This document shows, in pieces, positions 34,844-44,391 of a stretch of 64,000 nucleotides of DNA. The stretch is taken from the NCBI GenBank assembly GCA_947489685.1, contig CANLEM010000001.1, positions 930,001 through 994,000 of the forward strand. Direction: 5' to 3'. How positions within the stretch are numbered: position 1 is the stretch's first letter; every line of letters begins with the position of its first letter. This stretch comes from an uncultured Aquimarina sp. (lineage in GTDB: Bacteria > Bacteroidota > Bacteroidia > Flavobacteriales > Flavobacteriaceae). The notes beneath the pieces were generated by a model that saw nothing but the letters and a program-made list of their open reading frames with translations, ran no database searches and had not been told where the DNA came from. The translations under genes were made by a program, and so were the position numbers.

Positions 34844-35449
34844 TTAAGAAGTTTTAAGCTGATTATTGATGTCATTAATGTAATTTAATACTTCTTCCTT
34901 ACCTAATCCCGAGGACGAGGAAGTAATAAAATAATTTGGCATTTCTTCCCAATATTCTAACATAGTATTGGTGTATGCCTCAATGTGAGCAGGTAATTTG
35001 TTTTTCGAAAGTTTGTCTGCCTTGGTAAAAACAATAGAAAAGGGTATTTGATTTTCTCCAAGCCATTGCATAAATTCTAGATCTATTTTTTGCGGCTCGT
35101 GCCTGCAATCTACTAACACAAATGCTGCCACAAGTTGCGTGCGTTTGGCAAAATAAGCGGTTATAAATTTTTGAAATACTTTTTTTGCTGATTTAGAAAC
35201 GCGTGCATATCCATAACCAGGAAGATCCACCAAAAACCAATTCTTATTAATAATAAAATGATTAATTAATTGTGTTTTTCCTGGTCTACCAGATGTTTTT
35301 GCCAAACTTTTTCTGCTAGTCAGCATGTTGATCAATGAAGATTTCCCCACATTAGATCTACCAATAAAGGCATATTCGGGTAACTTGTCTTTTGGGCATT
35401 TGGCCACATCGCTATTACTCATTACAAACTCAGCGCTACTAATTTTCAT
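34844..35449 (-). CDS. engB: Ribosome biogenesis GTP-binding protein EngB (YsxC/YihA)
   Basis: A 201-residue TRAFAC-class GTPase. G1 is GRSNVGKSS (about residues 31-39), G3 is [12 protein letters not shown] and G4 is TKADK. EngB acts in 50S subunit assembly and is commonly essential. It lies 15 bases downstream of the alpha/beta hydrolase gene and is probably expressed from that promoter. It converges on the small CxxC protein gene with no terminator between them. Confidence 0.95.
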   Translation of the reverse strand: MKISSAEFVMSNSDVAKCPKDKLPEYAFIGRSNVGKSSLINMLTSRKSLAKTSGRPGKTQLINHFIINKNWFLVDLPGYGYARVSKSAKKVFQKFITAYFAKRTQLVAAFVLVDCRHEPQKIDLEFMQWLGENQIPFSIVFTKADKLSKNKLPAHIEAYTNTMLEYWEEMPNYFITSSSSGLGKEEVLNYINDINNQLKTS

Positions 35450-35464
35450 AATAGGATGTTATAA

Positions 35465-36235
35465 TTAGAAATTTCGTTCTTGCAGCCAACTGTGCAATAA
35501 TTTATTAAATTCATCAGGGTGTTCCATCATTGCTGCGTGTCCGCACTTATCGATCCAATAAAGATCAGAATCGGGTAATAATCGATTAAAATCATCGGCG
35601 ACTTCTGGCGGAGTCACATTATCGTTTTTCCCCCATATAATACAAGTTGGAGTTTTCATTTTGGGAAGATCCTTAGCCATATTGTGGCGAATTGCACTTT
35701 TGGCAATAGCTAGAGTTCTTATCAGTTTATTACGATCGTTAACGGTTGCGTATACCTCGTCTACGATTTCTTTTGTAGCAATAGTAGGGTCATAAAATAC
35801 ATTTTCGGCCTTAGCTTTTATGTATTCATAATCTCCACGTTTTGGATAACTTTCGCCCATTGCACTTTCGTAAAGTCCAGAACTGCCTGTAATTACAAGT
35901 CCTTTTACTTTTTCTGGATACATTTTTGTACACAAAAGAGCAATATGACCTCCTAAAGAATTACCTAGAAGAATTACTTCTTTATCTCCATAACCTAAAT
36001 GGTCTATAAAATCTTTAAGGTATTTTGCATACGTACTTACCTTAGTTTTTATCAACGGTAACGTATAAATAGGGAGTTCAGGGATCAATACTTTATACCC
36101 TTGTTCAGGGAAGTAAGAATTTACACCTTCAAAGTTGCTCAAGCCACCCATTAACCCATGTAATATGATTATTGGTGTACCTTCTCCTGAATCCAGATAA
36201 CTAAATTTTCCGCTTTTTTTTAATTCGTGCTTCAT
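35465..36235 (-). CDS. Alpha/beta hydrolase
   Basis: A 256-residue alpha/beta fold hydrolase. The nucleophile elbow is GNSLGGH, the acid is in WGKNDNVTPP and the histidine in DKCGHAAMMEHP, giving a complete Ser-Asp-His triad. An HGLMGGLSNF oxyanion segment is near residue 25. The substrate is unknown; possible roles include esterase, haloperoxidase-like or MhpC-like activity. No signal peptide. It precedes engB in one transcript. Confidence 0.88.
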   Translation of the reverse strand: MKHELKKSGKFSYLDSGEGTPIIILHGLMGGLSNFEGVNSYFPEQGYKVLIPELPIYTLPLIKTKVSTYAKYLKDFIDHLGYGDKEVILLGNSLGGHIALLCTKMYPEKVKGLVITGSSGLYESAMGESYPKRGDYEYIKAKAENVFYDPTIATKEIVDEVYATVNDRNKLIRTLAIAKSAIRHNMAKDLPKMKTPTCIIWGKNDNVTPPEVADDFNRLLPDSDLYWIDKCGHAAMMEHPDEFNKLLHSWLQERNF

Positions 36236-36259
36236 TAATACTTCTTACAAGAATTAAAG

Positions 36260-36267
36260 CAAATATA
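36260..36267 (-). promoter_or_regulatory. Promoter -7 element of the hydrolase-engB unit
   Basis: On the minus strand the sequence is TATATTTG, an exact match, followed by C; about 24 bases before the hydrolase ATG. Confidence 0.6.
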
Positions 36268-36466
36268 GCATTTTCATAATTAGTTTGGAGATTTTTTATC
36301 AATACTACAGAATGAATTTTTAGAATTCTTTTTTCAACACATAATTTAAATCTCTAATCAACGGAAACTGGGAATTAATTGGGTTTTTGCTAGCATGCTG
36401 ATTGACAAATTTTTAGAGCATTTGACCTTCTAAGATCTGTTTATTAGAGCACAACTTATTAACAAT

Positions 36467-36493
36467 GTGGTAAATTGTGGTAAAAAGTGGTAA
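36467..36493 (+). promoter_or_regulatory. MraZ operator: three direct repeats
   Basis: The heptamer GTGGTAA occurs at 36467-36473, 36477-36483 and 36487-36493, each exactly 10 bases from the last. MraZ is known to bind 10-base-spaced direct repeats with a TGG core upstream of its own gene in several bacteria. The row ends 10 bases before the -7 element, so binding would cover the -33 region. A fourth identical heptamer overlaps the mraZ start codon at 36537-36543. Confidence 0.8.
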
Positions 36494-36502
36494 TTTTTTC
36501 AA

Positions 36503-36510
36503 TATATTTG
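36503..36510 (+). promoter_or_regulatory. mraZ (dcw cluster) promoter -7 element
   Basis: TATATTTG, an exact TAnnTTTG match, 27 bases before the GTG start of mraZ. It lies directly downstream of the MraZ boxes. Confidence 0.65.
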
Positions 36511-36536
36511 ACTAATTAAACCTATAGGGAAACGAA

Positions 36537-37004
36537 GTGGTAAATCTTATTGGTACATACGAATGTAAGGCAGACGCTAAGGGACGTCTCATGATGCCTG
36601 TTGCTTTTAAGAAGCAACTTTCGGCTGTGCTACAAGATGGTTTTGTGTTGAAAAGATCAGTGTTTCAGGCTTGTTTGGAATTGTATCCAATGCAAGAATG
36701 GAATCTATTGATGCAAAAAATCAATAAGCTTAATCGCTTTAAAAAAAAGAACAATGATTTTATTCGAAGATTTACTGCAGGCGTAAAAGTGGTCGAGATA
36801 GATGCTGCTGGTCGTCTTTTGATTCCAAAAGATTTGGTTGGATTTGCAGGGATTACAAAAGAGCTTGTATTGTCTTCGGCAGTTAATATCATCGAGATTT
36901 GGGACAAGGATCAATACGAAAAAGCTATTGATGATGTTGCTCTTGATTTTGCTGATTTAGCCGAGGAAGTAATGGGTTTTGATTCGGATAATGAACAAGA
37001 GTAA
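36537..37004 (+). CDS. mraZ: Transcriptional regulator MraZ
   Basis: A 155-residue protein with two SpoVT/AbrB-like half domains, each containing the DxxxR motif: KADAKGRLMMP (about residues 12-22) and EIDAAGRLLIP (about 86-96). MraZ forms ring-like multimers and represses the dcw promoter. The start is GTG at 36537, chosen because the conserved VNLIGTYECKAD opening begins there; this codon is part of a fourth MraZ-type heptamer. It is the first gene of the division cluster. Confidence 0.93.
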   Translation: MVNLIGTYECKADAKGRLMMPVAFKKQLSAVLQDGFVLKRSVFQACLELYPMQEWNLLMQKINKLNRFKKKNNDFIRRFTAGVKVVEIDAAGRLLIPKDLVGFAGITKELVLSSAVNIIEIWDKDQYEKAIDDVALDFADLAEEVMGFDSDNEQE

Positions 37005-37078
37005 TATACTTTTTGATCTTAATAAGTGGTGAGTATTTCACCTTTTCTGTAAATAGGTTAGACAAGATAAGAACGTAG

Positions 37079-37987
37079 ATGATGAAACAAACAGAGTACC
37101 ATAATCCAGTTTTGTTGAAAGAAACCGTTGATGGTTTGGCTATTAAGCCGAATGGGGTGTACGTGGATGTGACATTTGGTGGAGGGGGACATTCCAGAGA
37201 AATTCTTAAGAGACTTGGTGCAGAAGGTAAACTGTATGCTTTTGATCAAGATTTGGATGCTTTAGATAATAGTATAGATGATGATCGGTTTGTTTTGATC
37301 AACGAGAATTTTAGATTCATTAAACGATTCTTACGGTTTCATGGGGTTCGCAAGGTAGATGGGATTTTGGGTGATTTTGGAGTTTCTTCTCATCAATTTG
37401 ATGTTGCCGAAAGAGGGTTTTCTACCCGATTTGAGAGTGACTTGGATATGAGAATGAATCAAAACAAAGAACTATCAGCCTACAATGTAATTAATGAATA
37501 CGACGAGTCTGATTTAAGAGTGATGTTTTTGCAGTATGGAGAATTACGAAATGCCCCAAAATTGGCAAGAACAATAGTAGGAGCCAGAAAAACAGAGCCT
37601 ATAAAAACAAGCTCTGCCTTGAAAGAGGTTTTGAAACCATTTTTGCCTAAGCACAAAGAACATAAGATTTTGGCTCAGATCTATCAGGCAATAAGAATAG
37701 AAGTTAATCAAGAAATAGAAGTTCTTAAGGACTTTTTGGAGCAAACCGAAGGGTTGTTGGATTCAGGAGGGAGAGTTAGTTTGATATCCTATCACTCTTT
37801 AGAGGATCGGTTGGTAAAAAGATATATTAGAAATGGAATGTTTGAAGGAGAGCCAGAAAAAGATCTGTATGGTAATGTTACGGTACCATTTAAAAAAGTA
37901 GGAGGGTTAATTGTTCCTACCGATGAAGAGATAAAACAGAATAATAGAGCACGAAGTGCTAAACTAAGAATAGCCGAGAAAATTTGA
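37079..37987 (+). CDS. rsmH: 16S rRNA (cytosine1402-N4)-methyltransferase
   Basis: A 302-residue SAM-dependent methyltransferase (formerly MraW). The SAM-binding FGGGGHSREIL motif follows YVDVT, and GILGDFGVSSHQFD and ISYHSLEDRLVKR are conserved. It methylates C1402 in the ribosomal decoding site. Two consecutive ATG codons (37079 and 37082) can serve as start. Its stop overlaps the TTG start of ftsL by 4 bases. Confidence 0.95.
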   Translation: MMKQTEYHNPVLLKETVDGLAIKPNGVYVDVTFGGGGHSREILKRLGAEGKLYAFDQDLDALDNSIDDDRFVLINENFRFIKRFLRFHGVRKVDGILGDFGVSSHQFDVAERGFSTRFESDLDMRMNQNKELSAYNVINEYDESDLRVMFLQYGELRNAPKLARTIVGARKTEPIKTSSALKEVLKPFLPKHKEHKILAQIYQAIRIEVNQEIEVLKDFLEQTEGLLDSGGRVSLISYHSLEDRLVKRYIRNGMFEGEPEKDLYGNVTVPFKKVGGLIVPTDEEIKQNNRARSAKLRIAEKI

Positions 37988-38295
37988 AGCAGACTGTATA
38001 TGACATATTAAAAGGTAAGTTTCTGATTGCAGATGATGCGATGAAAAACTGGCGGATGCTATTGTTTCTTTCCTTTTTGGCAATCATAATGATTGCAAGT
38101 TCTCATAATGCAGAGAGTAAGGTTCATGAGATTGCCAGGTTAAATAATGAGGTAAGAGAGTTAAGAACACAGTTTGTTGATGGGAAAACAGAATTAATGA
38201 GGTTAAAAATGGAGTCTTCAATCATTAAAAAAATGACTCAAAAAGGATTGAAACGTCCTACACAGCCTCCAAGAAAAATAATTGTAAAAAACTAA
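37984..38295 (+). CDS. ftsL: FtsL-like cell division protein
   Basis: A 103-residue bitopic membrane protein. A short basic cytoplasmic part, one transmembrane helix (about 21-39, WRMLLFLSFLAIIMIASS) and a coiled-coil region with leucine heptads (IARLNNEVRELRTQFVDGK) match FtsL architecture. FtsL, with FtsB and FtsQ, activates FtsI-FtsW. It starts at TTG 37984 overlapping rsmH, and ftsI begins 4 bases after its stop. Sequence similarity in FtsL is low, so the call rests on topology and position. Confidence 0.8.
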   Translation: MKQTVYDILKGKFLIADDAMKNWRMLLFLSFLAIIMIASSHNAESKVHEIARLNNEVRELRTQFVDGKTELMRLKMESSIIKKMTQKGLKRPTQPPRKIIVKN

Positions 38296-38299
38296 GCTT

Positions 38300-40294
38300 T
38301 TGGCGATTAAAGAAAAAAACATATTAAATCGATTGTATTTTATAGCAGCGTGTATGTTCGTATTTGCCGTAGCCGTATTGGTGAAGTTGGTTAATATACA
38401 ATTTGTAGAAGGGGATATGTATCGCAAAAAAGCTCAGGAACGAGTTTTTAAAACTTTTGATATACCTGCAAATAGAGGAAACCTTTATGATAGTAAAGGA
38501 AACCTATTGGCAACTTCGGTTCCAAAATATGATATCCGATTTGATGCCTTAACCGTAACAGATAAAGATTTTAGAGAATATGTGAAACCTTTATGTGAAG
38601 CACTTTCCAAAGAGTTTGGAAAACCTGTGGCTTATTATGATAAAATTATAAGAACCGCTAGAGCCAATAAGAATCGCTATTTGTTGGTTCGTAGAAATTT
38701 AGGGTATTCGCAATATATGCGCGTAAAGAAATTTCCTTTGTTCAGTTTTGGAGCTAATCGTGGTGGGTTAATTGTAGAGCAAAGAACAGTGAGAGAGCAT
38801 CCTATCGGAAAGATAGCAGAGCGTACTGTTGGATATGAGAGAAGAGATGATCAGGGATATTATACTAGAGTTGGTTTAGAGGGAGCGTATGGTCCTTTTT
38901 TAAGAGGGAAAGAAGGGAAACGTAAAAAGCAAAAAATTGCAAAAAACCAATGGAAACCCATTGGCGATGCCAATGAAGTAGAGCCTCAAGATGGTTATGA
39001 TATCGTGTCTACTATAGATGTAAATATTCAAGATATATCACACCATGCACTTTTAGCTCAGTTAGAAAAATTTGAAGCAGAACATGGTACTGTAGTGGTT
39101 ATGGAAACCAAAACGGGAGAAATAAAAGCAATATCTAATCTTGGAAGAACGAGCGCAGGTAAATATTATGAAAAGTTAAACTATGCCGTGGGAGAATCTC
39201 ATGAACCAGGCTCTACATTTAAGTTGATGACCATGGTGGCTGCGCTAGAAGATAGAAAGATTGATTCGAGTTATGTGATAGACACCGAGAATGGTCGAGT
39301 ACGATTTTATGATAGAATTGTAAAAGATTCTAAATGGGGAGGGTATGGGAAAATTTCTGCTGCAAAGGCTTTTGAATTATCCTCTAATACAGCTTTTGCA
39401 AAAATGATTAATGAGCATTATAAAGATGACCCAAAAACATTTGTAGATCGATTAATAAATATGGGGTTAGCCGAACCTCTTGGGGTTTCTATTAAAGGAG
39501 AAGGGATTCCGAAAATCCCATATCCAGGAGATAAGGATTGGTATGGTACTACATTGCCATGGATGGCTCATGGATATGGTGTCGCGCTTACGCCTTTGCA
39601 AACATTGGCATTTTATAATGCTATTGCTAATGATGGAGAGATGGTAAAGCCAAGATTTATTAAAGAAGTAAAAACCTGGGATAAAACTCGCGAAAGATTT
39701 GATAAAGAAGTAATCAATCCTACAATCTGTTCTAAAGAAACTGCAAAAATTGTTCAGGTAATGATGAGAAATGTGGTGAAAAGAGGTACGGCAGATAATA
39801 TAAATACTACCAACTTTTTGATCGCTGGTAAAACAGGTACGTGTTGGGGTAATTATGGCCGAGATAAGGAGAGAGAATATATCTCCTCGTTTGCGGGGTA
39901 TTTTCCTGCAGATAAGCCAATTTACTCGTGTATAGTTGTTATCCATAAACCAAACAAAGAAAAAGGATATTACGGTAACGAGGTAGCTGGTCCCGTGTTT
40001 AAAACTATTGCGACCAAAATATACAATGACATCCCAGTTATTGATGAAGTGCCATACCAAATTAATGAAAGTGGTATGGTGATAAAAAGTTATGATACCT
40101 ATTATGAGAAAGCTCAGAAATATAAAACCATAATGCCAAATGTGAAAAACATGCCAGCAATGGATGTTATTTCACTTCTGGAAAATATGGGGCTCAAAGT
40201 AGAGTTAAAAGGATCTGGTCGAGTAAAAAAACAATCTATAGAACCTGGAACTAAAGTACAAATTAATCAAATTGTTAAGCTGGAATTGTCGTGA
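38300..40294 (+). CDS. ftsI: Septal peptidoglycan transpeptidase FtsI (PBP3) with PASTA domain
   Basis: A 664-residue class B penicillin-binding protein. N-terminal transmembrane helix at about 12-32, PBP dimerisation domain about 50-220, transpeptidase domain about 250-590. The catalytic motifs are S305-TFK308, S361-S-N363 and K511-T-G513. A C-terminal PASTA domain (about 605-664, VKNMPAMDVISLLENMGLKVE) is present, which E. coli FtsI lacks. It cross-links septal peptidoglycan with FtsW. The start is TTG at 38300; its stop TGA overlaps the GTG start of murE. Confidence 0.94.
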   Translation: MAIKEKNILNRLYFIAACMFVFAVAVLVKLVNIQFVEGDMYRKKAQERVFKTFDIPANRGNLYDSKGNLLATSVPKYDIRFDALTVTDKDFREYVKPLCEALSKEFGKPVAYYDKIIRTARANKNRYLLVRRNLGYSQYMRVKKFPLFSFGANRGGLIVEQRTVREHPIGKIAERTVGYERRDDQGYYTRVGLEGAYGPFLRGKEGKRKKQKIAKNQWKPIGDANEVEPQDGYDIVSTIDVNIQDISHHALLAQLEKFEAEHGTVVVMETKTGEIKAISNLGRTSAGKYYEKLNYAVGESHEPGSTFKLMTMVAALEDRKIDSSYVIDTENGRVRFYDRIVKDSKWGGYGKISAAKAFELSSNTAFAKMINEHYKDDPKTFVDRLINMGLAEPLGVSIKGEGIPKIPYPGDKDWYGTTLPWMAHGYGVALTPLQTLAFYNAIANDGEMVKPRFIKEVKTWDKTRERFDKEVINPTICSKETAKIVQVMMRNVVKRGTADNINTTNFLIAGKTGTCWGNYGRDKEREYISSFAGYFPADKPIYSCIVVIHKPNKEKGYYGNEVAGPVFKTIATKIYNDIPVIDEVPYQINESGMVIKSYDTYYEKAQKYKTIMPNVKNMPAMDVISLLENMGLKVELKGSGRVKKQSIEPGTKVQINQIVKLELS

Positions 40295-41757
40295 TCGAAT
40301 TGAAAGATGTTTTATATAAAGTTGCAATTAATGCTGTAGTAGGTGATACTACTACCAGTATTAACAAAATTGAGTTTGATTCCAGAAAAATCAAACAAGA
40401 TGATGTGTTTGTAGCTATTAGAGGAAGCGTTTCTGATGGTCATAATTTTATTGAGAAGTCAATTAATCAAGGAGCAATAGCAATTATTTGCGAAGAGGTT
40501 CCAGAAATCACAGTGCAAGAGGTTACTTATATTGAGGTAAGCGATACTCAATCTGCATTGGCTATAATGGCTGCTAATTATTACGGCTCTCCTTCAGAAA
40601 ATTTAAAGTTGATTGGGGTTACCGGTACCAACGGTAAAACTACAATCGCAACCTTGTTACATCAATTATTTAAGAAAGCAGGTTTTAAAGTAGGTCTATT
40701 GTCTACAGTAAAAATTCTTGTAGATAATCAAGAGTATAAGGCTACTCATACTACCCCAGATTCTTTAGTGATCAATGAGCGTCTTAATGAGATGAATGAG
40801 GTAGGGGTAGAATATTGTTTTATGGAGGTTAGTTCTCATGGGATTCATCAAAAGAGAACCGAAGGATTGATATTTGCAGGAGGTATTTTTACCAATCTAT
40901 CCCATGATCATCTGGATTATCATAGCACTTTTAAAGAGTATCGAGATGTCAAAAAAGTGTTTTTTGATGACTTGCCTTCAAGCGCGTTTGCCTTAACAAA
41001 TAAAGATGATAAGAATGGTGCTTTCATGCTTCAAAATACAAAGGCAAGACAGTATAGTTATGCGCTACAGTCGTATGCAGATTTTAGAGGTCAAATTTTA
41101 GAGAATAGCTTAGAAGGGTTACTTCTTAAAGTAAATGACCATGAAGTATGGAGTAAATTAATAGGAAGCTTTAATGCATATAATCTTCTTGCAATTTTTG
41201 GAACAGCCGAGTTGTTGGGGCTTGAAACATTAGAAACCTTACGATTGTTAAGTGACCTTACAAGTGTGAGCGGAAGATTTCAGTATCTAATTTCTGAAGA
41301 GCAAAAAATTACGGCAATTATTGATTATGCTCATACCCCAGATGCGCTAAAAAATGTTTTAGAGACCATTAATGATATAAGAACTAAAAATGAAACGCTG
41401 ATAACTGTAGTAGGTTGTGGTGGAGATAGAGATAAAATGAAACGTCCTGTTATGGGTAATATAGCGGCAAAACTAAGTAATAAAGCAATTTTTACTAGTG
41501 ATAACCCTAGAACAGAAAATCCTGATCAAATAATACAAGATATCGAGAAAGGAGTAGAGCCGCAGGATTATAAAAAAACAATATCTATTACCGATCGGAA
41601 ACAAGCCATAAAAACGGCCTGTCAATTGGCCGAGCAAAATGATATCATTTTGATAGCTGGTAAAGGTCATGAAACGTATCAAGAGATTAATAAAGAACGA
41701 ATTGATTTTGACGATTTTGAAATCGTTAAAGAAGAATTGAAAAAACTAAATAAATAA
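40291..41757 (+). CDS. murE: UDP-MurNAc-tripeptide synthetase MurE
   Basis: A 488-residue Mur ligase. ATP-binding GVTGTNGKTTIATL near residue 110, and NPRTENPDQI, the DNPR-type motif that in meso-diaminopimelate-specific MurE selects the substrate, here SDNPRTENP. This favours meso-DAP as the added amino acid. It starts at GTG 40291, overlapping the ftsI stop by 4 bases. Confidence 0.94.
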   Translation: MIELKDVLYKVAINAVVGDTTTSINKIEFDSRKIKQDDVFVAIRGSVSDGHNFIEKSINQGAIAIICEEVPEITVQEVTYIEVSDTQSALAIMAANYYGSPSENLKLIGVTGTNGKTTIATLLHQLFKKAGFKVGLLSTVKILVDNQEYKATHTTPDSLVINERLNEMNEVGVEYCFMEVSSHGIHQKRTEGLIFAGGIFTNLSHDHLDYHSTFKEYRDVKKVFFDDLPSSAFALTNKDDKNGAFMLQNTKARQYSYALQSYADFRGQILENSLEGLLLKVNDHEVWSKLIGSFNAYNLLAIFGTAELLGLETLETLRLLSDLTSVSGRFQYLISEEQKITAIIDYAHTPDALKNVLETINDIRTKNETLITVVGCGGDRDKMKRPVMGNIAAKLSNKAIFTSDNPRTENPDQIIQDIEKGVEPQDYKKTISITDRKQAIKTACQLAEQNDIILIAGKGHETYQEINKERIDFDDFEIVKEELKKLNK

Positions 41758-41796
41758 AATTCTTGTATACCCTATGGGAGTACAAGTTGTGAACTT

Positions 41797-43026
41797 ATGT
41801 TATACTACTTATTTGAATATTTAGAAAGCGAATACCAGTTCCCCGGGGCATCGCTGTTTCAATTTATCACATTTAGAGCAGCAATGGCGATCATATTATC
41901 GTTATTGATTTCTACAATTTATGGTAAACGAATAATAGAGTTTTTGAGAAAAAAACAAATGGGAGAGAGTATTCGTGAACTGGGTTTAGACGGGCAAGCA
42001 GAGAAAGCAGGAACGCCAACCATGGGAGGAGTGATTATTATTTTAGCTACTCTGGTGCCGGTCCTGTTATTTGCCAAATTAGATAATATATATGTCATAC
42101 TACTAATTGTTACCACCTTATGGATGGGAGTTATTGGTTTTACCGATGATTTCTTGAAAATAAAAAGAAAAGATAAAGAAGGATTGGCCGGAAAATTTAA
42201 AGTAATTGGTCAAGTGGGATTGGGACTTATTGTAGGATGTACCATGTATTTTCATGAGGATATAACGGTGAGACAAGAAAAAGTAAATTCGGATATAGAA
42301 CAAGTGGTAACCACTCAAGAAAAATCGGATTTTAATCCTGCTATAAAATCTACAAAAACAACACTCCCGTTTTTTAAGAATAATGAATTTGACTATTCAG
42401 ATCTTATTACTTGGATTAGCCCTGATTTAGGTAAATATGCCTGGCTCATTTTTATTCCTATTGTGATATTTATAGTAACAGCAGTATCAAACGGGGCAAA
42501 TTTAACCGATGGCATTGATGGGTTGGCCGCTGGTTCGTCGGCGATTATGGTCTTAACACTGGCATTATTTGCTTGGGTATCTGGTAATATCATTTTTTCA
42601 GATTACCTAAATGTAATGTACATCCCTAAATCTGGCGAGATGACCATTTTTATAACTGCTTTTGCAGGAGCTCTAGTAGGGTTTTTATGGTATAACACAT
42701 ATCCTGCGCAGGTTTTTATGGGGGATACAGGTAGTTTAACCATAGGGGGGATTATAGCGGTTATTGCTATTGCAATTCGTAAAGAATTTTTAGTGCCAAT
42801 TCTTTGTGGGATATTTTTTATAGAAACCCTATCGGTTATGATTCAGGTAACCTGGTTTAAATATACTCGCAAAAAATATGGAGAGGGAAGAAGAGTGTTT
42901 TTAATGTCTCCATTACATCATCATTATCAAAAAAAAGGAATTCATGAAAGTAAGATTGTATCCAGATTTTGGATCGTGGGGATATTTCTTGCAATTATTG
43001 CGGTGATTACTTTAAAAGTAAGGTGA
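41797..43026 (+). CDS. mraY: Phospho-MurNAc-pentapeptide transferase MraY
   Basis: A 409-residue multi-pass membrane enzyme that makes lipid I. Conserved acidic motifs are [21 protein letters not shown] and [12 protein letters not shown], and the HHHYQKKG element is near the C-terminus. It is about 50 residues longer than E. coli MraY because of a hydrophilic insertion at about residues 155-205, which I recall as common in Bacteroidota. It is 39 bases after murE and 1 base before murD. Confidence 0.95.
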   Translation: MLYYLFEYLESEYQFPGASLFQFITFRAAMAIILSLLISTIYGKRIIEFLRKKQMGESIRELGLDGQAEKAGTPTMGGVIIILATLVPVLLFAKLDNIYVILLIVTTLWMGVIGFTDDFLKIKRKDKEGLAGKFKVIGQVGLGLIVGCTMYFHEDITVRQEKVNSDIEQVVTTQEKSDFNPAIKSTKTTLPFFKNNEFDYSDLITWISPDLGKYAWLIFIPIVIFIVTAVSNGANLTDGIDGLAAGSSAIMVLTLALFAWVSGNIIFSDYLNVMYIPKSGEMTIFITAFAGALVGFLWYNTYPAQVFMGDTGSLTIGGIIAVIAIAIRKEFLVPILCGIFFIETLSVMIQVTWFKYTRKKYGEGRRVFLMSPLHHHYQKKGIHESKIVSRFWIVGIFLAIIAVITLKVR

Positions 43027-43027
43027 T

Positions 43028-44362
43028 ATGAAGAGGTTAGTGGTATTGGGGGCTGGAGAAAGTGGAGTAGGAACCGCTATTTTGGGTAAAAAAGAAGGAT
43101 ATGATGTTTTTGTTTCGGATAAAGGAATGATAACAGATCATTATAAAGAAGTTCTTATAAATTTTGAAATAGAATGGGAAGAACAACAGCATACAGAAAG
43201 TAAAATTTTAAATGCTGATGTTGTGGTAAAGAGTCCGGGTATTCCTGATAAAGTTGAGTTAATACAAACTTTAATTTCAAAAGAAATCCCTGTGATTTCA
43301 GAGATTGAATTTGCATCCAAATATACTTCTGCAACCATAGTAGGTATAACAGGAAGTAATGGGAAAACGACGACAACAATGCTTACGAATCACGTGCTGA
43401 AACATGGAGATTTAGAAGTTAGGATGGCGGGTAATATAGGAGATAGTTTTGCAAAACAAGTTGCAGAAAATGATGCACCATATTATGTGTTGGAGCTTAG
43501 TAGTTTTCAGTTGGACGGAATCATTGATTTTGCACCACATATTGCAGTGCTTACTAATATCACACCAGATCATTTGGACCGATATGATTATCAATTTGAA
43601 AAATACATCGCTTCAAAATTTCGAATTACAATGAATCAAACCAAAGATGATTTTTTCATCTATGACGCTGATGATACGGTGATTACTGATTATTTAGAAA
43701 AACATCCTGTTCGTTCAAAATTATTGCCTTTTTCATTAAAGAAAAAGATAGGAAACGGAGCATATATAGATAAAGAAAATATAAACATAACAATAGATAA
43801 CAACAAATTAATCATGCCAACAACAAATTTATCTTTAAAGGGGAATCACAATGTTAAAAATGCTATGGCTGCGGCTACAGTATCACAATTGTTGAAAATC
43901 AGAAAAACTACCATTAGGGAGTGTTTAGAGAATTTTCATGGTGTAGAACACCGATTAGAAAGTGTATTGAAAATAAATAATGTGCAATATATCAATGATT
44001 CAAAAGCAACAAATGTGAACGCTACTTTTTATGCATTGGATGCCATGAAATCGGCAACCGTTTGGATCGTAGGTGGAGTAGATAAAGGAAATGATTATTC
44101 AGAATTATATCCATTGGTAAATGAAAAGGTAAAGGCAATCATTTGCTTGGGAATAGATAACACTAAAATCATAAACGCTTTTGGTAATTGCGTAGATAAC
44201 ATTACCGAAACACAGTCTATGAAAGAAGCGGTAAACTTGGCGTATAAAATAGCCGAAAGAAACGAGAATGTCTTATTGTCACCGGCTTGTGCAAGTTTTG
44301 ACTTGTTTAAGAATTATGAAGAAAGAGGAAGACAGTTTAAAGAGGCAGTAAGAGAATTATAA
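43028..44362 (+). CDS. murD: UDP-MurNAc-L-alanine--D-glutamate ligase MurD
   Basis: A 444-residue Mur ligase. The N-terminal Rossmann-like segment LGAGESGVGTA, the ATP loop GITGSNGKTTTT and the NDSKATNVNAT motif are present. It adds D-glutamate to UDP-MurNAc-L-Ala. Length is as expected. It sits between mraY and ftsW with a 1-base gap before and 29 bases after. Confidence 0.95.
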   Translation: MKRLVVLGAGESGVGTAILGKKEGYDVFVSDKGMITDHYKEVLINFEIEWEEQQHTESKILNADVVVKSPGIPDKVELIQTLISKEIPVISEIEFASKYTSATIVGITGSNGKTTTTMLTNHVLKHGDLEVRMAGNIGDSFAKQVAENDAPYYVLELSSFQLDGIIDFAPHIAVLTNITPDHLDRYDYQFEKYIASKFRITMNQTKDDFFIYDADDTVITDYLEKHPVRSKLLPFSLKKKIGNGAYIDKENINITIDNNKLIMPTTNLSLKGNHNVKNAMAAATVSQLLKIRKTTIRECLENFHGVEHRLESVLKINNVQYINDSKATNVNATFYALDAMKSATVWIVGGVDKGNDYSELYPLVNEKVKAIICLGIDNTKIINAFGNCVDNITETQSMKEAVNLAYKIAERNENVLLSPACASFDLFKNYEERGRQFKEAVREL

Positions 44363-44391
44363 AAAGACAATTCAAAAAACTAAAAAGTATA

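Larger units (their letters stand above)
36236..36536. other. 301-base divergent promoter region between hydrolase and mraZ
   Basis: It holds the hydrolase promoter (36260-36267, minus strand) and, at the other end, the mraZ promoter with the MraZ boxes. The middle (about 36300-36460) is AT-rich and shows no gene or repeat that I can support. Confidence 0.6.

Noticed and set aside
37026..37032. GTGGTGA between mraZ and rsmH as a fifth MraZ box
   Set aside because: One base differs from the GTGGTAA heptamer, it stands alone and is not in helical phase with the others.
39467..40060. Minus-strand 197-residue open frame inside ftsI
   Set aside because: Antisense to the ftsI transpeptidase domain; composition reflects the complement of a conserved gene.
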